Positions 13,485 through 21,260 of a stretch of DNA of 34,057 nt are shown piece after piece (position 1 is the first letter of the stretch; every line of letters starts with the position of its first letter). The position numbers were made by a program, and so were the translations under genes. This DNA comes from a virus: positions 1-34,057 of the IMG/VR virus record IMGVR_UViG_3300017991_000265; one strand, given 5' to 3'. The notes under the pieces are model-generated. The model did no database searches and was not told where the DNA came from. It worked only from the letters and a program-made list of their open reading frames with translations.

Positions 13485-14951
13485 TCACCTTTCGATCCAA
13501 GCCCGGATCTCCACGGCGCGGAGATCGTGCCATCCACAAGCGATCGTGTCGTGCTCGTTTCCACCGATCCCGAGATATCGCGATCCCTCCACGCCCACCA
13601 CGGCGCGGACGTGCCCGCGGCCGCCTCGGAGGGGATCCTCCCCCGCCCGGCCGCAGATCGCCAGTGAGCCCGGCGTGGGTGTCCAGTCCGCCGGGCGGAG
13701 CGTCCCCGCCGCTCGCGCGTCTTCCACAAGCTCCCGGACGCTCACCCGGAGCCCGTGAGGGGGGATCTCCCCGGGCAGCAAGACGGCGCGGAGCGTCTCG
13801 GAGGCGAGCGCCGCGCACCACGGCGATCCCGCGTCGTCCGTGGGGAGAGCGAGGGGAGTCCCCCCGTTCCACACGGGCTTCCCCTCCCCGTTGTTTCCCA
13901 AGTAAGCCCCTCCTCTCCGGCAGTGTTTCGAGTAGCTCAAGATCCGGGGATCGTGCTCCGGTCCGGGGATCTCCCGGACGTCCGAGCCGAATTGATACCC
14001 GAGCCAGATCAGGCAACGCTCACCCACCGGATAGTCCCGGGGCTCGATCCCGAAGTCCCACGGGTTTCCCCCACAAGTGCAGTCTTCGTCAAGGTCGCAC
14101 GTGGGGGCGTGGATCTCGGAGCTTGGCAGGGTGTCCGGTATTCGCTCTGAGAGCCCCGCAGACGAGCCGGGGCAATCCGGGTGGATAACGTAAGGCACGA
14201 CACCCGAAAGGCTGAGAGCGTCCGCGTGGTGAGGATCCACGATGTGATCGCGGAGATCCACAGTCCTTCCGTGGTGGCGAGCGGCGGCGAGCACGTACCA
14301 AGCGGCCATGCTGTAATCCCAAAAAGCGCGGTAAAGGTGTGCATATTCGGGCTTTTGAACGACCCACCCGGTCCCGGAGACGTTGGGCGAGCCCCACGAG
14401 ATGGGCTCCCGGACGCTCCACCCATACTCCAAAGCATAGCGGGGGCGGATCGTGGGCGATCCATCCGGCGCGGTCCGGTAGCGCCGAAGCCCATACGTCT
14501 TGCCCCATCCGGAGAGACGCACGGTGGGGGGATACCCGAGCCGCTGGCACTCCGCCTCCACGGCGTCCGCGTGGGCTTTCGCCGCCTTCTTCGTCATGCT
14601 CTCCGATCGACGGATCCCGGGGAGCGTGGGGAGCGTGTGAGGTCCCACCCATCGGGCGTCCGGGTGGGTGGCGGCCGCGTCGTAAAGCCACGGCGTGGGG
14701 CTCATGACGTCCCCAAGCTCAAGCGCGATCAAGTCCACAAGCTCCGCGCTCACGCCGTAGAGCGCCACGTAATCGTCGAAGGTCCCGATCGCGAGCGGCC
14801 GCGTCATGGCTTGGATCTCATAGTCACCGAAGATGATGGGCTTCCACTCGAGCACGGCGTGGCCATTCCGGATCGCGCGGAGCACGGCGTCCGCGTAACC
14901 GTCCCCGAGAGCTTCGGGGACTTCCTCCGCCCACCACGTGGAGCCCTTCAT
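13485..14951 (-). CDS. Fusion lysin: phage N-terminal domain plus C-terminal CHAP-like amidase/peptidase
   Basis: 488 residues from ATG 14951 (ATGA overlap fixes the start). Residues 1-270 contain segments RNGHAVLEWKPI, ELGDVMSPTPWLYDAA and a later DYSMAAWYV/HHADALSLSGVVPY pattern that I recall from a phage family of unknown activity in lysis regions. Residues 284-293 add a Cys cluster (CDLDEDCTC). The C-terminal 120 residues look like a CHAP/NlpC-like peptidase: Cys379 in SPWCAALAS, His447 in GRGHVRAVVG and Asn465 in GIGGNEHDTI, with PGSLAICGR as the core strand. Expected to cleave peptidoglycan cross-links or amide bonds. No signal peptide, so a holin is needed. The two-part structure is unusual. 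Confidence 0.7.
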   Translation of the reverse strand: MKGSTWWAEEVPEALGDGYADAVLRAIRNGHAVLEWKPIIFGDYEIQAMTRPLAIGTFDDYVALYGVSAELVDLIALELGDVMSPTPWLYDAAATHPDARWVGPHTLPTLPGIRRSESMTKKAAKAHADAVEAECQRLGYPPTVRLSGWGKTYGLRRYRTAPDGSPTIRPRYALEYGWSVREPISWGSPNVSGTGWVVQKPEYAHLYRAFWDYSMAAWYVLAAARHHGRTVDLRDHIVDPHHADALSLSGVVPYVIHPDCPGSSAGLSERIPDTLPSSEIHAPTCDLDEDCTCGGNPWDFGIEPRDYPVGERCLIWLGYQFGSDVREIPGPEHDPRILSYSKHCRRGGAYLGNNGEGKPVWNGGTPLALPTDDAGSPWCAALASETLRAVLLPGEIPPHGLRVSVRELVEDARAAGTLRPADWTPTPGSLAICGRAGEDPLRGGRGHVRAVVGVEGSRYLGIGGNEHDTIACGWHDLRAVEIRAWIER

Positions 14952-15502
14952 GGGTGCGCCTTCCGTTGGAGTCCGGCGAGTTTCCAAAACGTGGCCACCC
15001 GAGCCTTGATCAACTTGGAGCGCTTCGGGTAACGGACGCCACCGTATGCCCCGAAGACGCAACGGGGGAGCGCTTTCTCCGGTCCACCGCAACGCTTCCG
15101 GACGCGATCGAGCAAGAGCAAAGACACACGAGCGCAACGGCGCGTGGCGGCGAGATCGGTCCCCACGAGATCCTCCGCCTTGAAACGATCCGGCCGTGGC
15201 GTGAGTTGCCCGGGCGCCAAGAGGATCTGCCCCAAGCACGACGATCGGCACGTCCCGGGGATCCGCTCGCCCTTACCCGGGGCTCCGCCCGTCCACTGGC
15301 AATCCCCCTTGATCTTTCCGGAGTGTACTTCCTCCCGAAAGTGGCTCTCGTGGAAGAAGACGGAGACGACATAGCGCCGGAGCTCGGAGTCTCCCGTCTC
15401 CAAAGCCACGGCTTGCGCGATCGTCTTGAGCCTCGGAAGCTCCGCGGGAACCTTCGAAGGCTCCGGAAGCAAAGCGAGGATCAACGCGAGGATCTCGATC
15501 AT
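14948..15502 (-). CDS. Lytic transglycosylase / lysozyme-like lysin
   Basis: 184 residues with ATGA overlaps on both sides. The N-terminus MIEILALILALLPEPSK is hydrophobic and could be a signal-arrest or signal peptide. The catalytic glutamate of a soluble-transglycosylase fold is likely Glu52 in FFHESHF, with a following CLGQILL (family: 'GlmQi'-like segment) and the late FGAYGGVRYP, similar to the 'AYN-G' end of transglycosylases. DLVGTDLAATRRCARVSLLLL is the typical long helix between these. Five or more cysteines suggest disulfides outside the cytoplasm. It likely cuts the glycan strand, complementing the CHAP-like enzyme next to it. Confidence 0.75.
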   Translation of the reverse strand: MIEILALILALLPEPSKVPAELPRLKTIAQAVALETGDSELRRYVVSVFFHESHFREEVHSGKIKGDCQWTGGAPGKGERIPGTCRSSCLGQILLAPGQLTPRPDRFKAEDLVGTDLAATRRCARVSLLLLDRVRKRCGGPEKALPRCVFGAYGGVRYPKRSKLIKARVATFWKLAGLQRKAHP

Positions 15503-15660
15503 CCGTCTCGCTCCACCGCTTCCCGGGCTCGCCGGTTGATCTCGCTCTCGCGATCTTCGCCCACGATCGGATCGAGCTTGTTCCCGGGCTTGGCGGACTC
15601 ACCGATCCAGCCCTTGATCACGCCTCCGAGGAAAGCTCCAAAGATAGACAGCCACGTCAT
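15499..15660 (-). CDS. Small membrane-associated protein of the lysis cassette
   Basis: 53 residues, with ATGA overlaps at both ends. The N-terminus WLSIFGAFLGGVIKGWIG is amphipathic or membrane-inserting, and the rest is charged (EDRESEINRRAREAVERDG). No family recognised. Such short proteins between a lipoprotein and lysozyme gene are often holin accessory or antiholin proteins, which is a guess from position. It is easy to miss by length cut-offs. Confidence 0.55.
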   Translation of the reverse strand: MTWLSIFGAFLGGVIKGWIGESAKPGNKLDPIVGEDRESEINRRAREAVERDG

Positions 15661-16070
15661 GGGATCGCCTCGCTTAGCGCTTGCTGCGCCGTGAGAGCCG
15701 CGGAGATGAGCCCCGCAAGCTTGGACAAGTCCGGTTCGTGTCCGGCAAGCTCCGCCGCCTCCGCGGCCGTGAGAGCCACCCGGGCGGATGCCAGCGCGGC
15801 GCGGAAGACTCGAAAGGCTCGATAGGCTGGCGCCCATCTCGCCGCCACGTGATCTAGCGCTTCGATCTTCTGTGCTTTGGTGAGCGTGGGGCTTTCGATG
15901 ATCGCTTGGGTGTCCGCTTCGTGGAGCCCTTCGATCTCCGCCTTCGTCTCCACGGCCGTGGCGTTTGCGACGTTCCACGCGCTCCGAAAGGGAGCGGTCC
16001 CGGACGAGCACCCGAGCAAGAGAAGCACGATCCCCACGAGCACGAAGATCCAACCCTTGTCCACGATCAC
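15657..16070 (-). CDS. Lysis-cassette lipoprotein (o-spanin-like)
   Basis: 137 residues. The N-terminus is a lipoprotein signal: positive start, hydrophobic GWIFVLVGIVLLLL, then lipobox LLGC with Cys21 followed by SSG. The mature part is helical and Ala-rich (KAQKIEALDHVAARWAPAY, ALASARVALTAAEAAEL), probably a coiled coil reaching across the periplasm. This fits an outer-membrane spanin subunit but is longer than most. The lipobox suggests a Gram-negative host. A partner could be the membrane protein at 13112-13480. Other lipoprotein functions, such as superinfection exclusion, are possible. Confidence 0.65.
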   Translation of the reverse strand: MIVDKGWIFVLVGIVLLLLGCSSGTAPFRSAWNVANATAVETKAEIEGLHEADTQAIIESPTLTKAQKIEALDHVAARWAPAYRAFRVFRAALASARVALTAAEAAELAGHEPDLSKLAGLISAALTAQQALSEAIP

Positions 16071-16372
16071 GCTCCCCCGTTGGGCTTCGTCTTGCTCGGC
16101 CGATAGGTATTGACCCCGTTAGCGGCGAGAATGATCCCCACGGCGGAAGACACGACCGTAACCCACGGAGCACCTTCCGCGATCAACCACACGGCCGGCG
16201 GAAGCATGAGAAACCATGCGGCCGCTTGCTTGCGCCGCGGCGTGGTGAGGATCTTGTCTCGCACCCACGGAACGGACTTGATCGCCCACATGATCACGAA
16301 GAGCAGTGCAACAATGATGAGCCGCGCTTCGCCGCTCTGGATCCACACGATGATCTGATCTGTGCTTGGCAT
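16067..16372 (-). CDS. Holin candidate with three membrane segments
   Basis: 101 residues; ATGA overlap with the lipoprotein gene. Three hydrophobic stretches can be seen: IIVALLFVIMWAI (about 19-36), AAAWFLMLPPAVWLIA (about 50-65) and VTVVSSAVGIILAANGV (about 71-87). Short charged loops RDKILTTPRRK lie between the first two, and a basic tail (RPSKTKPNGGA) ends it. Small size, three transmembrane helices and the place at the head of the lysis cassette fit a class I holin. No sequence motif defines holins, so the call rests on topology and context. Confidence 0.65.
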   Translation of the reverse strand: MPSTDQIIVWIQSGEARLIIVALLFVIMWAIKSVPWVRDKILTTPRRKQAAAWFLMLPPAVWLIAEGAPWVTVVSSAVGIILAANGVNTYRPSKTKPNGGA

Positions 16373-16381
16373 GGTCTTACC

Positions 16382-17596
16382 TCACGGAAGGGGGAGGATC
16401 TGCTCATTGATCACGATCCGCGCCGTATCGAGCCGGGCGATCTCTCGTTCGCTGATCGAGAGATTCGCGGTCCCCACGGGGAGGATCGCAAAGCCTAGTT
16501 GCGGCGGAGAGTACATATCGAAGATCCCCGCGAAGCCCATCGCCACGTCGATCAGTCGGTTGGCGATCACGTCACGACCTTGCTGAAGATCGGAAGTATT
16601 GAGAGCCACGAGCGCGGCTTTCAAGGCGGCCGCCCCGGCGTAGCCGGTGGCGATATTCACGGAAACAAACATCTCGATCCACACTTGCTTCTCCGTGGGT
16701 CGGGTGAAACCGATCGTGTGGAAGCCCCCTTGGGAGTCCGTGGCCACGCCGGACTCCAAGCCGAAAGCCAAGATCCCCGCGGGCTTGGTGTCGAAGATGG
16801 CTTGAGCGATCTGGTTATTCGTGAGCGCCGGGGGGCTCCCGTCATAGATGACACACTCGATCGACTTGCCCGGGAGCCCCGTCGCGTCCACCACGTCCGT
16901 CACGTTTTCGAAGACGCTCGCTTGCTCTATTGACTGCACGCCGTCAACTTCGAAAGCGAGCAAGTCCGCGCGGATCGCGTCCACCGTAGCGGAGCCAGTC
17001 GCCCGAAGCTCTTGCTCTCGCCGGAGACGGAGGATCGGATCGTCGTCCGCCTCGCGTCCCGTGTAGGCGTCCGCCGCGTTTGTTACCGAATTCCAACCCA
17101 CGACGGGCGTAGCAATCACGGTGATCGTTCCGGCGTTTGCTGGCACGGCTCCCGCGTCTTCCGCTTCGAAGTCCACGGACTGCGCCCCCGCAACTCCGGC
17201 CGTGTAATCATCCGCCGGAGTCCACCTATTGTCCGGAGCGCCCACGACGTGGGCGAAGTGTGTCCCGGCCACGAGCGCGGTCCCGAGATCAAGATCGCAC
17301 GTGAGCGTGACGGTGGACTTGGTGGCCGGTCGCTTCACGGTCCCGGTGAGCGCGGAGAGCTTCTCCAACAAGAATCCCTCCGCCGCGTCCGGGTTGAACC
17401 CGTTATAAGCCACTTCCACGACTTCCCACGCCTCGCGGAGTTGCGAGGCAAAGATCCCGTTGATCTGTCCGAGGGGCGAATCCGCGGCCGTGTTCAACGT
17501 GGCGTCTATGTCGGCTTTCTGGCGAGCGGAAAGCTCATCCAAGATCTCTTGAACCGTCTTGATCTGGAGTCCGGCGGCCGTGACGTAATCGCCCAT
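16382..17596 (-). CDS. Baseplate J-like protein (Mu gp47 family)
   Basis: 404 residues. The start ITAAG-like region (GDYVTAAGLQIKTVQEILDE) and SPLGQINGIFASQLREAWE match the N-terminal domain of baseplate J. The middle has LLEKLSALTGTVKRPATKS and VTLTCDLDLGTALVAGT, the inserted beta domain. A conserved NAADAYTGREADDDPILRLRRE segment follows (DDxxLRxR motif of the family), then GVQSIEQASVFENVTD. The C-terminal part GRDVIANRLIDVAMGFAGI is also typical. In contractile tails J/gp6-like proteins form the baseplate wedge ring. It follows the gp25-like gene, as in other myoviruses. Starts right at ATG 17596. Confidence 0.9.
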   Translation of the reverse strand: MGDYVTAAGLQIKTVQEILDELSARQKADIDATLNTAADSPLGQINGIFASQLREAWEVVEVAYNGFNPDAAEGFLLEKLSALTGTVKRPATKSTVTLTCDLDLGTALVAGTHFAHVVGAPDNRWTPADDYTAGVAGAQSVDFEAEDAGAVPANAGTITVIATPVVGWNSVTNAADAYTGREADDDPILRLRREQELRATGSATVDAIRADLLAFEVDGVQSIEQASVFENVTDVVDATGLPGKSIECVIYDGSPPALTNNQIAQAIFDTKPAGILAFGLESGVATDSQGGFHTIGFTRPTEKQVWIEMFVSVNIATGYAGAAALKAALVALNTSDLQQGRDVIANRLIDVAMGFAGIFDMYSPPQLGFAILPVGTANLSISEREIARLDTARIVINEQILPLP

Positions 17597-17605
17597 GGTT
17601 GAACC

Positions 17606-18085
17606 TCAAGTCTCAGAGATGGGATCGCGTGGCACTTGGATGATAAATTCGTCCGGTTGAGCGCGGAACACCACGCCACCCGTGAGCACGATCTCCAAGG
17701 GGTGGATCGTGAATGTCCGGATCGCCCTGTCGTGCGTCGTGGCCATCCGCTTGATCGCAAGCACGCCAGGCGTCCCCAAGATCGCCCGGCGGAAGACGCT
17801 TTGGATCAATCCGAGATCCGGATTCTTGACGAGCACAACTTGGAAGTAGGGGATCCCTTGGCGCTTGTCGAGGAACCACTCCGCCAAGAAGAATTGGAGA
17901 CGGACGCGGAGCCGTTGGGCGATCGCCGGGACGCCTCGGAGGATCACGATCGGGATTGCCACGTCCCACGTGGCTTCGTCCAAGGCAAGCTCCGCGAAAG
18001 GGAGTGTTCCGTCGAGGTCCCCGTCCGCCGTGGTAACGACCACGGAAGGCGAAGCGATCGGGTAACTGTAGGAGGGGAGGCTCAT
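17606..18085 (-). CDS. Baseplate wedge protein, gp25/GPW-like
   Basis: 159 residues from ATG 18085 (ATGA overlap). Diagnostic piece: RLQFFLAEWFLDKRQGIPYF, with the LxxxxGEW-like turn of gp25-family lysozyme-like wedge proteins, then VLVKNPDLGLIQSVFRRAIL and GTPGVLAIKRM, then TFTIHPLEIVLTGG. These follow the usual order of the family. It should form the inner baseplate ring with the J-like protein downstream. The N-terminal 45 residues (SYSYPIASPSVVVTTADGD) are an extra strand-rich segment. Confidence 0.85.
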   Translation of the reverse strand: MSLPSYSYPIASPSVVVTTADGDLDGTLPFAELALDEATWDVAIPIVILRGVPAIAQRLRVRLQFFLAEWFLDKRQGIPYFQVVLVKNPDLGLIQSVFRRAILGTPGVLAIKRMATTHDRAIRTFTIHPLEIVLTGGVVFRAQPDEFIIQVPRDPISET

Positions 18086-18465
18086 GCTTCGTTTCCAAAC
18101 GTGTCGATCGCGATCACTTCGAAGACGGCGGACGTGATCCACCCACCGTTCCGCCGGACAGAATAGCGCCAGCCCCCGGCGATCGCCACTCGGGTGGAGT
18201 AATTGGAAAACTCCCCGCGGAAGCTATCCCCATCGTGGACCACGAGCGTTTGATCGTTGTGCGTCACGAAGATCGCCACGCGCCTCAAAGCCACGTCGTC
18301 CGTAACGTCGAAGCTCACCGGGGAGTTACGCTCGAGTGGAGTCCCCACGACAGGATCGAAGTTTCCGATCGTGGGTGCCGTCGTGTCCCCGGTCCCTCCG
18401 TGGGCGCTCCGCGCCGTGGGCACCAAGTCCGCCGCGTCGATCCGTCTCTGTGGGTGATCTGCCAT
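18082..18465 (-). CDS. Ig-like/cadherin-like baseplate or tail protein
   Basis: 127 residues; ATGA overlap with the gp25-like gene. Residues 28-127 form one beta-sandwich: TTAPTIGNFDPVVGTPLERNS, then VSFDVTDDVALRRVAIFV, then VVHDGDSFRGEF and RRNGGWITSAVFEVIAIDTFGN. This pattern (D-T-x-P, FDVTDD, DxxGN end) is typical of Ig or cadherin-type domains that precede gp25 in several phages. No catalytic residues. Likely surface-exposed and able to bind glycan or other tail proteins. Confidence 0.7.
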   Translation of the reverse strand: MADHPQRRIDAADLVPTARSAHGGTGDTTAPTIGNFDPVVGTPLERNSPVSFDVTDDVALRRVAIFVTHNDQTLVVHDGDSFRGEFSNYSTRVAIAGGWRYSVRRNGGWITSAVFEVIAIDTFGNEA

Positions 18466-18469
18466 GGCG

Positions 18470-19408
18470 CTATGACGAAAGCGGCGTGGTGGCTCCGTCC
18501 CACTCCACGTTAACGTCTCCGAGGGAGATCCGGGCCAAGCCGTCGAAGGTTTCGCCGGGGGCTCGGGTTACTCCGTTCCACTCCACGAAAGAAGTGATCC
18601 CTTTGAAAAAACCGCTCCCGAGAGCGGCTCGACGTCCGAAGGCGATCGGAGCGCTGAGATCCGCTCCGTCCGTGTCGTCTTCCGTGCTATTCGGGAATTG
18701 TTGCCCGAATTGAGAATTGAACGAGAGCGCCGAAAGCTGGGCATAGGTGCTCGTCCCCGGTTGATACGCCGTGCTCCGAGCCACGGTGACCGCTCCCGTT
18801 TCCGCGCTCATAGCGGAAGCGGAAACCCACCCGGTCCCGCCCCCGTCGAAGAAGAAAACCCACGGCTCCGTCTCCGCGGGATCCTCCGCTGCGGTGATCG
18901 GGATCAACCCATATCCGCCTTGGTGATTCGAAAAAACTCCGGACAAGTGAAGCCACGTCCAGAACCCATAAGGAGCCGCGTCGTCCGCTCCCATGTGGAG
19001 CACGTTTGCTCCGCTGGACGAGACGTTAGCTAGCCCGTGGATCTGTTGCTGATCCACCGCGGTGGGCGGATTGCCCGCGTCTCCCCCCGTGAATGAGGCG
19101 GACGGAGAGACGCTCAAGATCCATTGGGCGTCCACCGCGTTACCTCGTTCCCACAGGAATTCCCGCGCCCCATCGGGCTGGCGCAGCACAAACCAAGACT
19201 CCGAGACGCCGGAAACATACTGCGAAAGATCCCCAAACGCGGCGATATTGTCCCCCGCCCCTCCGATCGTGCCGTTGCTAGATCGGGGCACGGTCCACCC
19301 GGGACCTCCCGGGCTCGCCGTGCGCATGAAGTCCAAGAAAGCGAAGAGATAGATCAACGCGCCGTCCGTGGACGGGATCGACGTGTTAGGAATGAAACGC
19401 ATTGTCAT
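18470..19408 (-). CDS. Unrecognised tail protein upstream of the Ig-like protein
   Basis: 312 residues from ATG 19408; a second ATG two codons later (19402) is possible. GGAG lies about 12 bases upstream. It begins MTMRFIPNTSIPSTDGALIYLFAFLDFMR, in pieces, and is rich in Gly, aromatic and small residues (WVFFFDGGGTGWVSASAMS, LHMGADDAAPYGFWTWLHL). No repeats or known motifs are visible. The composition suggests a beta-rich virion protein. It lies between spike and Ig-like genes, so a baseplate periphery or puncturing accessory is possible. Function unknown. Confidence 0.65.
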   Translation of the reverse strand: MTMRFIPNTSIPSTDGALIYLFAFLDFMRTASPGGPGWTVPRSSNGTIGGAGDNIAAFGDLSQYVSGVSESWFVLRQPDGAREFLWERGNAVDAQWILSVSPSASFTGGDAGNPPTAVDQQQIHGLANVSSSGANVLHMGADDAAPYGFWTWLHLSGVFSNHQGGYGLIPITAAEDPAETEPWVFFFDGGGTGWVSASAMSAETGAVTVARSTAYQPGTSTYAQLSALSFNSQFGQQFPNSTEDDTDGADLSAPIAFGRRAALGSGFFKGITSFVEWNGVTRAPGETFDGLARISLGDVNVEWDGATTPLSS

Positions 19409-19412
19409 GAGA

Positions 19413-20063
19413 TCAACTCTCCGCTTTGAGCTTGGTGGACGCCACGTCCGCCGGGGGCGTGTATGGTGGCGCGGCCGGAGGTCCAGACGTCCCACTTCCC
19501 GCGGTCACGCCTCCGTGAGTGTGCGAGCTGAGAGCCGAAGCGATACTCCCGAGCTCCGCGAGAACCTTCGCGTTCATTGCCACGAAGTCCACGGCCGCCG
19601 GTCCCACTTTGACTTCCGCCCCTTCGATCACCAGCGCCGCGGGATCGGTGGGGATCGATCCCGTCTTGGGCGCGATACCAGGGATCGCGATCGGATTCCC
19701 GAGCCCGTGCTTCCCGAGATCCACGGGGTTGGAGACTGCGCCCGTCTCTCTCCACTGGCCTATCGCCCACGAGTTGAACACCAAGAGCACGAAGTCCCCC
19801 ACCGCAATCGGCCACGTGATCGAGTAGGTGTCCGCGGAGCCCCGGGGGAAGAGCACCGGGACGTTGGGGATCTTCGGGAGATCTTCATGTTGGATCGCTC
19901 CGGCCGTGTCCGGGATCGCACGGCGGATCATGGGGAGAACCTCCGCCGTTTGCGTGCTCGGATCGTAGGACTCGATCCGCCCGGGAAGCGCGACGTGCAG
20001 ATCAGAGAGCCGCGAAGCGATCGCGTTTCGGATGATCTCCGCTAGCGTGGGCTCGCCACTCAT
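19413..20063 (-). CDS. Baseplate spike / puncturing device (Gp138/Mu gp45-like)
   Basis: 216 residues from ATG 20063; ATGA overlap with the hub gene. The N-terminal helix LAEIIRNAIASRLSDLHVALPG is followed by an OB-fold: GRIESYDPSTQTAEVLPMIR, then KIPNVPVLFPRGSADTYSI and WPIAVGDFVLLVF. The pattern 'P-G-x-I-x-xYD-x2-Tq-tA-V-P' is that of gp138-like spikes. Residues about 175-216 hold SSHTHGGVTAGSGTSGPP, where SHTHG is a metal-binding motif found in spike tips of related proteins. It probably forms a trimer at the tail tip and pierces the outer membrane, consistent with a Gram-negative host. Confidence 0.85.
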   Translation of the reverse strand: MSGEPTLAEIIRNAIASRLSDLHVALPGRIESYDPSTQTAEVLPMIRRAIPDTAGAIQHEDLPKIPNVPVLFPRGSADTYSITWPIAVGDFVLLVFNSWAIGQWRETGAVSNPVDLGKHGLGNPIAIPGIAPKTGSIPTDPAALVIEGAEVKVGPAAVDFVAMNAKVLAELGSIASALSSHTHGGVTAGSGTSGPPAAPPYTPPADVASTKLKAES

Positions 20064-20911
20064 AGCTTTTCCGCCTCCAGATCCACGTACCAGTCTTCCC
20101 CCGCCGTGTCCCCAGTGTAAGCCGCTTTGATCACGCGAAACGATCCGGTAAGCCACTCGCTTTCGACTTCCACGATCCGCCCCGGGAAAAGATCGGGGAT
20201 CAGCAAAGCTTGAGCGGAGAGGATCCCTTCGTTGTCCACGCTAGGCGAGCCCACGAGCCCCGTTTCCGGCGTGAGGGATACCGCGGTCCCCGTGAGCGCT
20301 TGGCGAAGTGGCAACAGTTGCAAAGCGCCGTTTTGGATGCTCCACTCGAAACCCACGCTCCCGGCAAGCTCCGTGATCACTTGCGAGACTTGTCCGGACA
20401 AGACTCCGCCTTGTGGGAAGAGCGCCGGGAAGCTCGAGAGCTTGAGCGTTACGTAAGGGAGCGAGAGGTTCCCCTCCCCCACGCCAAGAGCTTTCGAGAC
20501 TTGCTTGAACACGTCCACGTTACTCGTCCCCTTGGCGATCGAGACGTTGATCCGCGCTTGCTGATACTCTTTCTCCCCGTCTCCGCTCTGGATCGACGTC
20601 ACGAGATCCGGACCGTCTCGCGTGGTGTAAACGGTTCGCATGGTCCCGAGATAGAGCATTGCTGTTTGCCCTTCATACCCGGCGTCAATCTGCACGGGGA
20701 CGCCACCGGACAAGCTCTTGATCTCTTCTAACTGGAGTCGATTGCTCGGGTTGAGATTCCAGATCTGTAGCTCCGCCGTATTCGGCTCGGGCTTGAGTGA
20801 TCGCTCTACGTGGAAAGCCACGTCCAAGTGACTCCCCGGCTCCGCTGGATCCACGACGATCTCGATCGTGGAGATCGCCACTCGCGCCGCTCTTCGAAAG
20901 AGACGTGTCAT
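20060..20911 (-). CDS. Baseplate hub protein (gpD/gp44-like)
   Basis: 283 residues. Visible pattern: FHVERSLKPEPNTAELQIWNL (family: 'F-x-V-x-k-x3-s-x-PN-x-AxvxIyNL'), then PVQIDAGYEGQTAMLYLGT, then DLVTSIQSGDGEKEYQQARI and INVSIAKGTSNVDVFKQVSKALG. These are the repeated hub domains of phage D-like and gp44-like proteins, ending with GSFRVIKAAYTGDTAGEDWY. It should hold the tail tube at the baseplate centre and carry the spike whose gene follows immediately. Overlaps the next gene by ATGA. Confidence 0.85.
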   Translation of the reverse strand: MTRLFRRAARVAISTIEIVVDPAEPGSHLDVAFHVERSLKPEPNTAELQIWNLNPSNRLQLEEIKSLSGGVPVQIDAGYEGQTAMLYLGTMRTVYTTRDGPDLVTSIQSGDGEKEYQQARINVSIAKGTSNVDVFKQVSKALGVGEGNLSLPYVTLKLSSFPALFPQGGVLSGQVSQVITELAGSVGFEWSIQNGALQLLPLRQALTGTAVSLTPETGLVGSPSVDNEGILSAQALLIPDLFPGRIVEVESEWLTGSFRVIKAAYTGDTAGEDWYVDLEAEKL

Positions 20912-21258
20912 CCGATCCCCGCGAGCGCCTCCACGTCTTCGTCCGAGGCGTAATAGAAGAGCCGGACTCGCGTCCCGAAGTCCGTGTAACCGGGCGGCTC
21001 TCCGCCTTCTTCCAAGTCGATCGCGATCAGCTCACCGGGAGGAAGACGATCGTCCCACTTGGACCGGGTGAGAAAGCCCCAATTGGCGATCATCTTGATC
21101 CCCGTCAAGAGTGGCGATTCTTCCGCGTCATAGATCCCCATGTAGAAGCGCCCCTCTCGCCCCACCCAATCGAAGCGAAAAAGGAAGTCCCGCCCCTCCA
21201 AGCGGACGCGCTCTTCATAAAGAGCTTGCCCCGGAAACACTGGCACGATCACTGGCAT
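20908..21258 (-). CDS. Baseplate plug protein (DUF6983-like, cyanophage Pam3 gp18 type)
   Basis: 116 residues, ATG at 21258. The line LEGRDFLFRFDWVGREGRFY is followed by MGIYDAEESPLLTGIKMIANW, LPPGELIAIDLEEGG and a terminal FGTRVRLFYYASDED. This succession (a 'W-x2-R-x-G-x-W/F-x3-I-D' strand, a 'G-i-x-l-v' strand, 'P-x-G-x-L' and 'LG-x-R-v-x-LxY') is that of small baseplate proteins between hub and tail-tip genes. A similar family is described as the plug of cyanophage Pam3. Family name given from memory. Tail completion or plug is the likely role. Confidence 0.75.
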   Translation of the reverse strand: MPVIVPVFPGQALYEERVRLEGRDFLFRFDWVGREGRFYMGIYDAEESPLLTGIKMIANWGFLTRSKWDDRLPPGELIAIDLEEGGEPPGYTDFGTRVRLFYYASDEDVEALAGIG

Positions 21259-21260
21259 GG

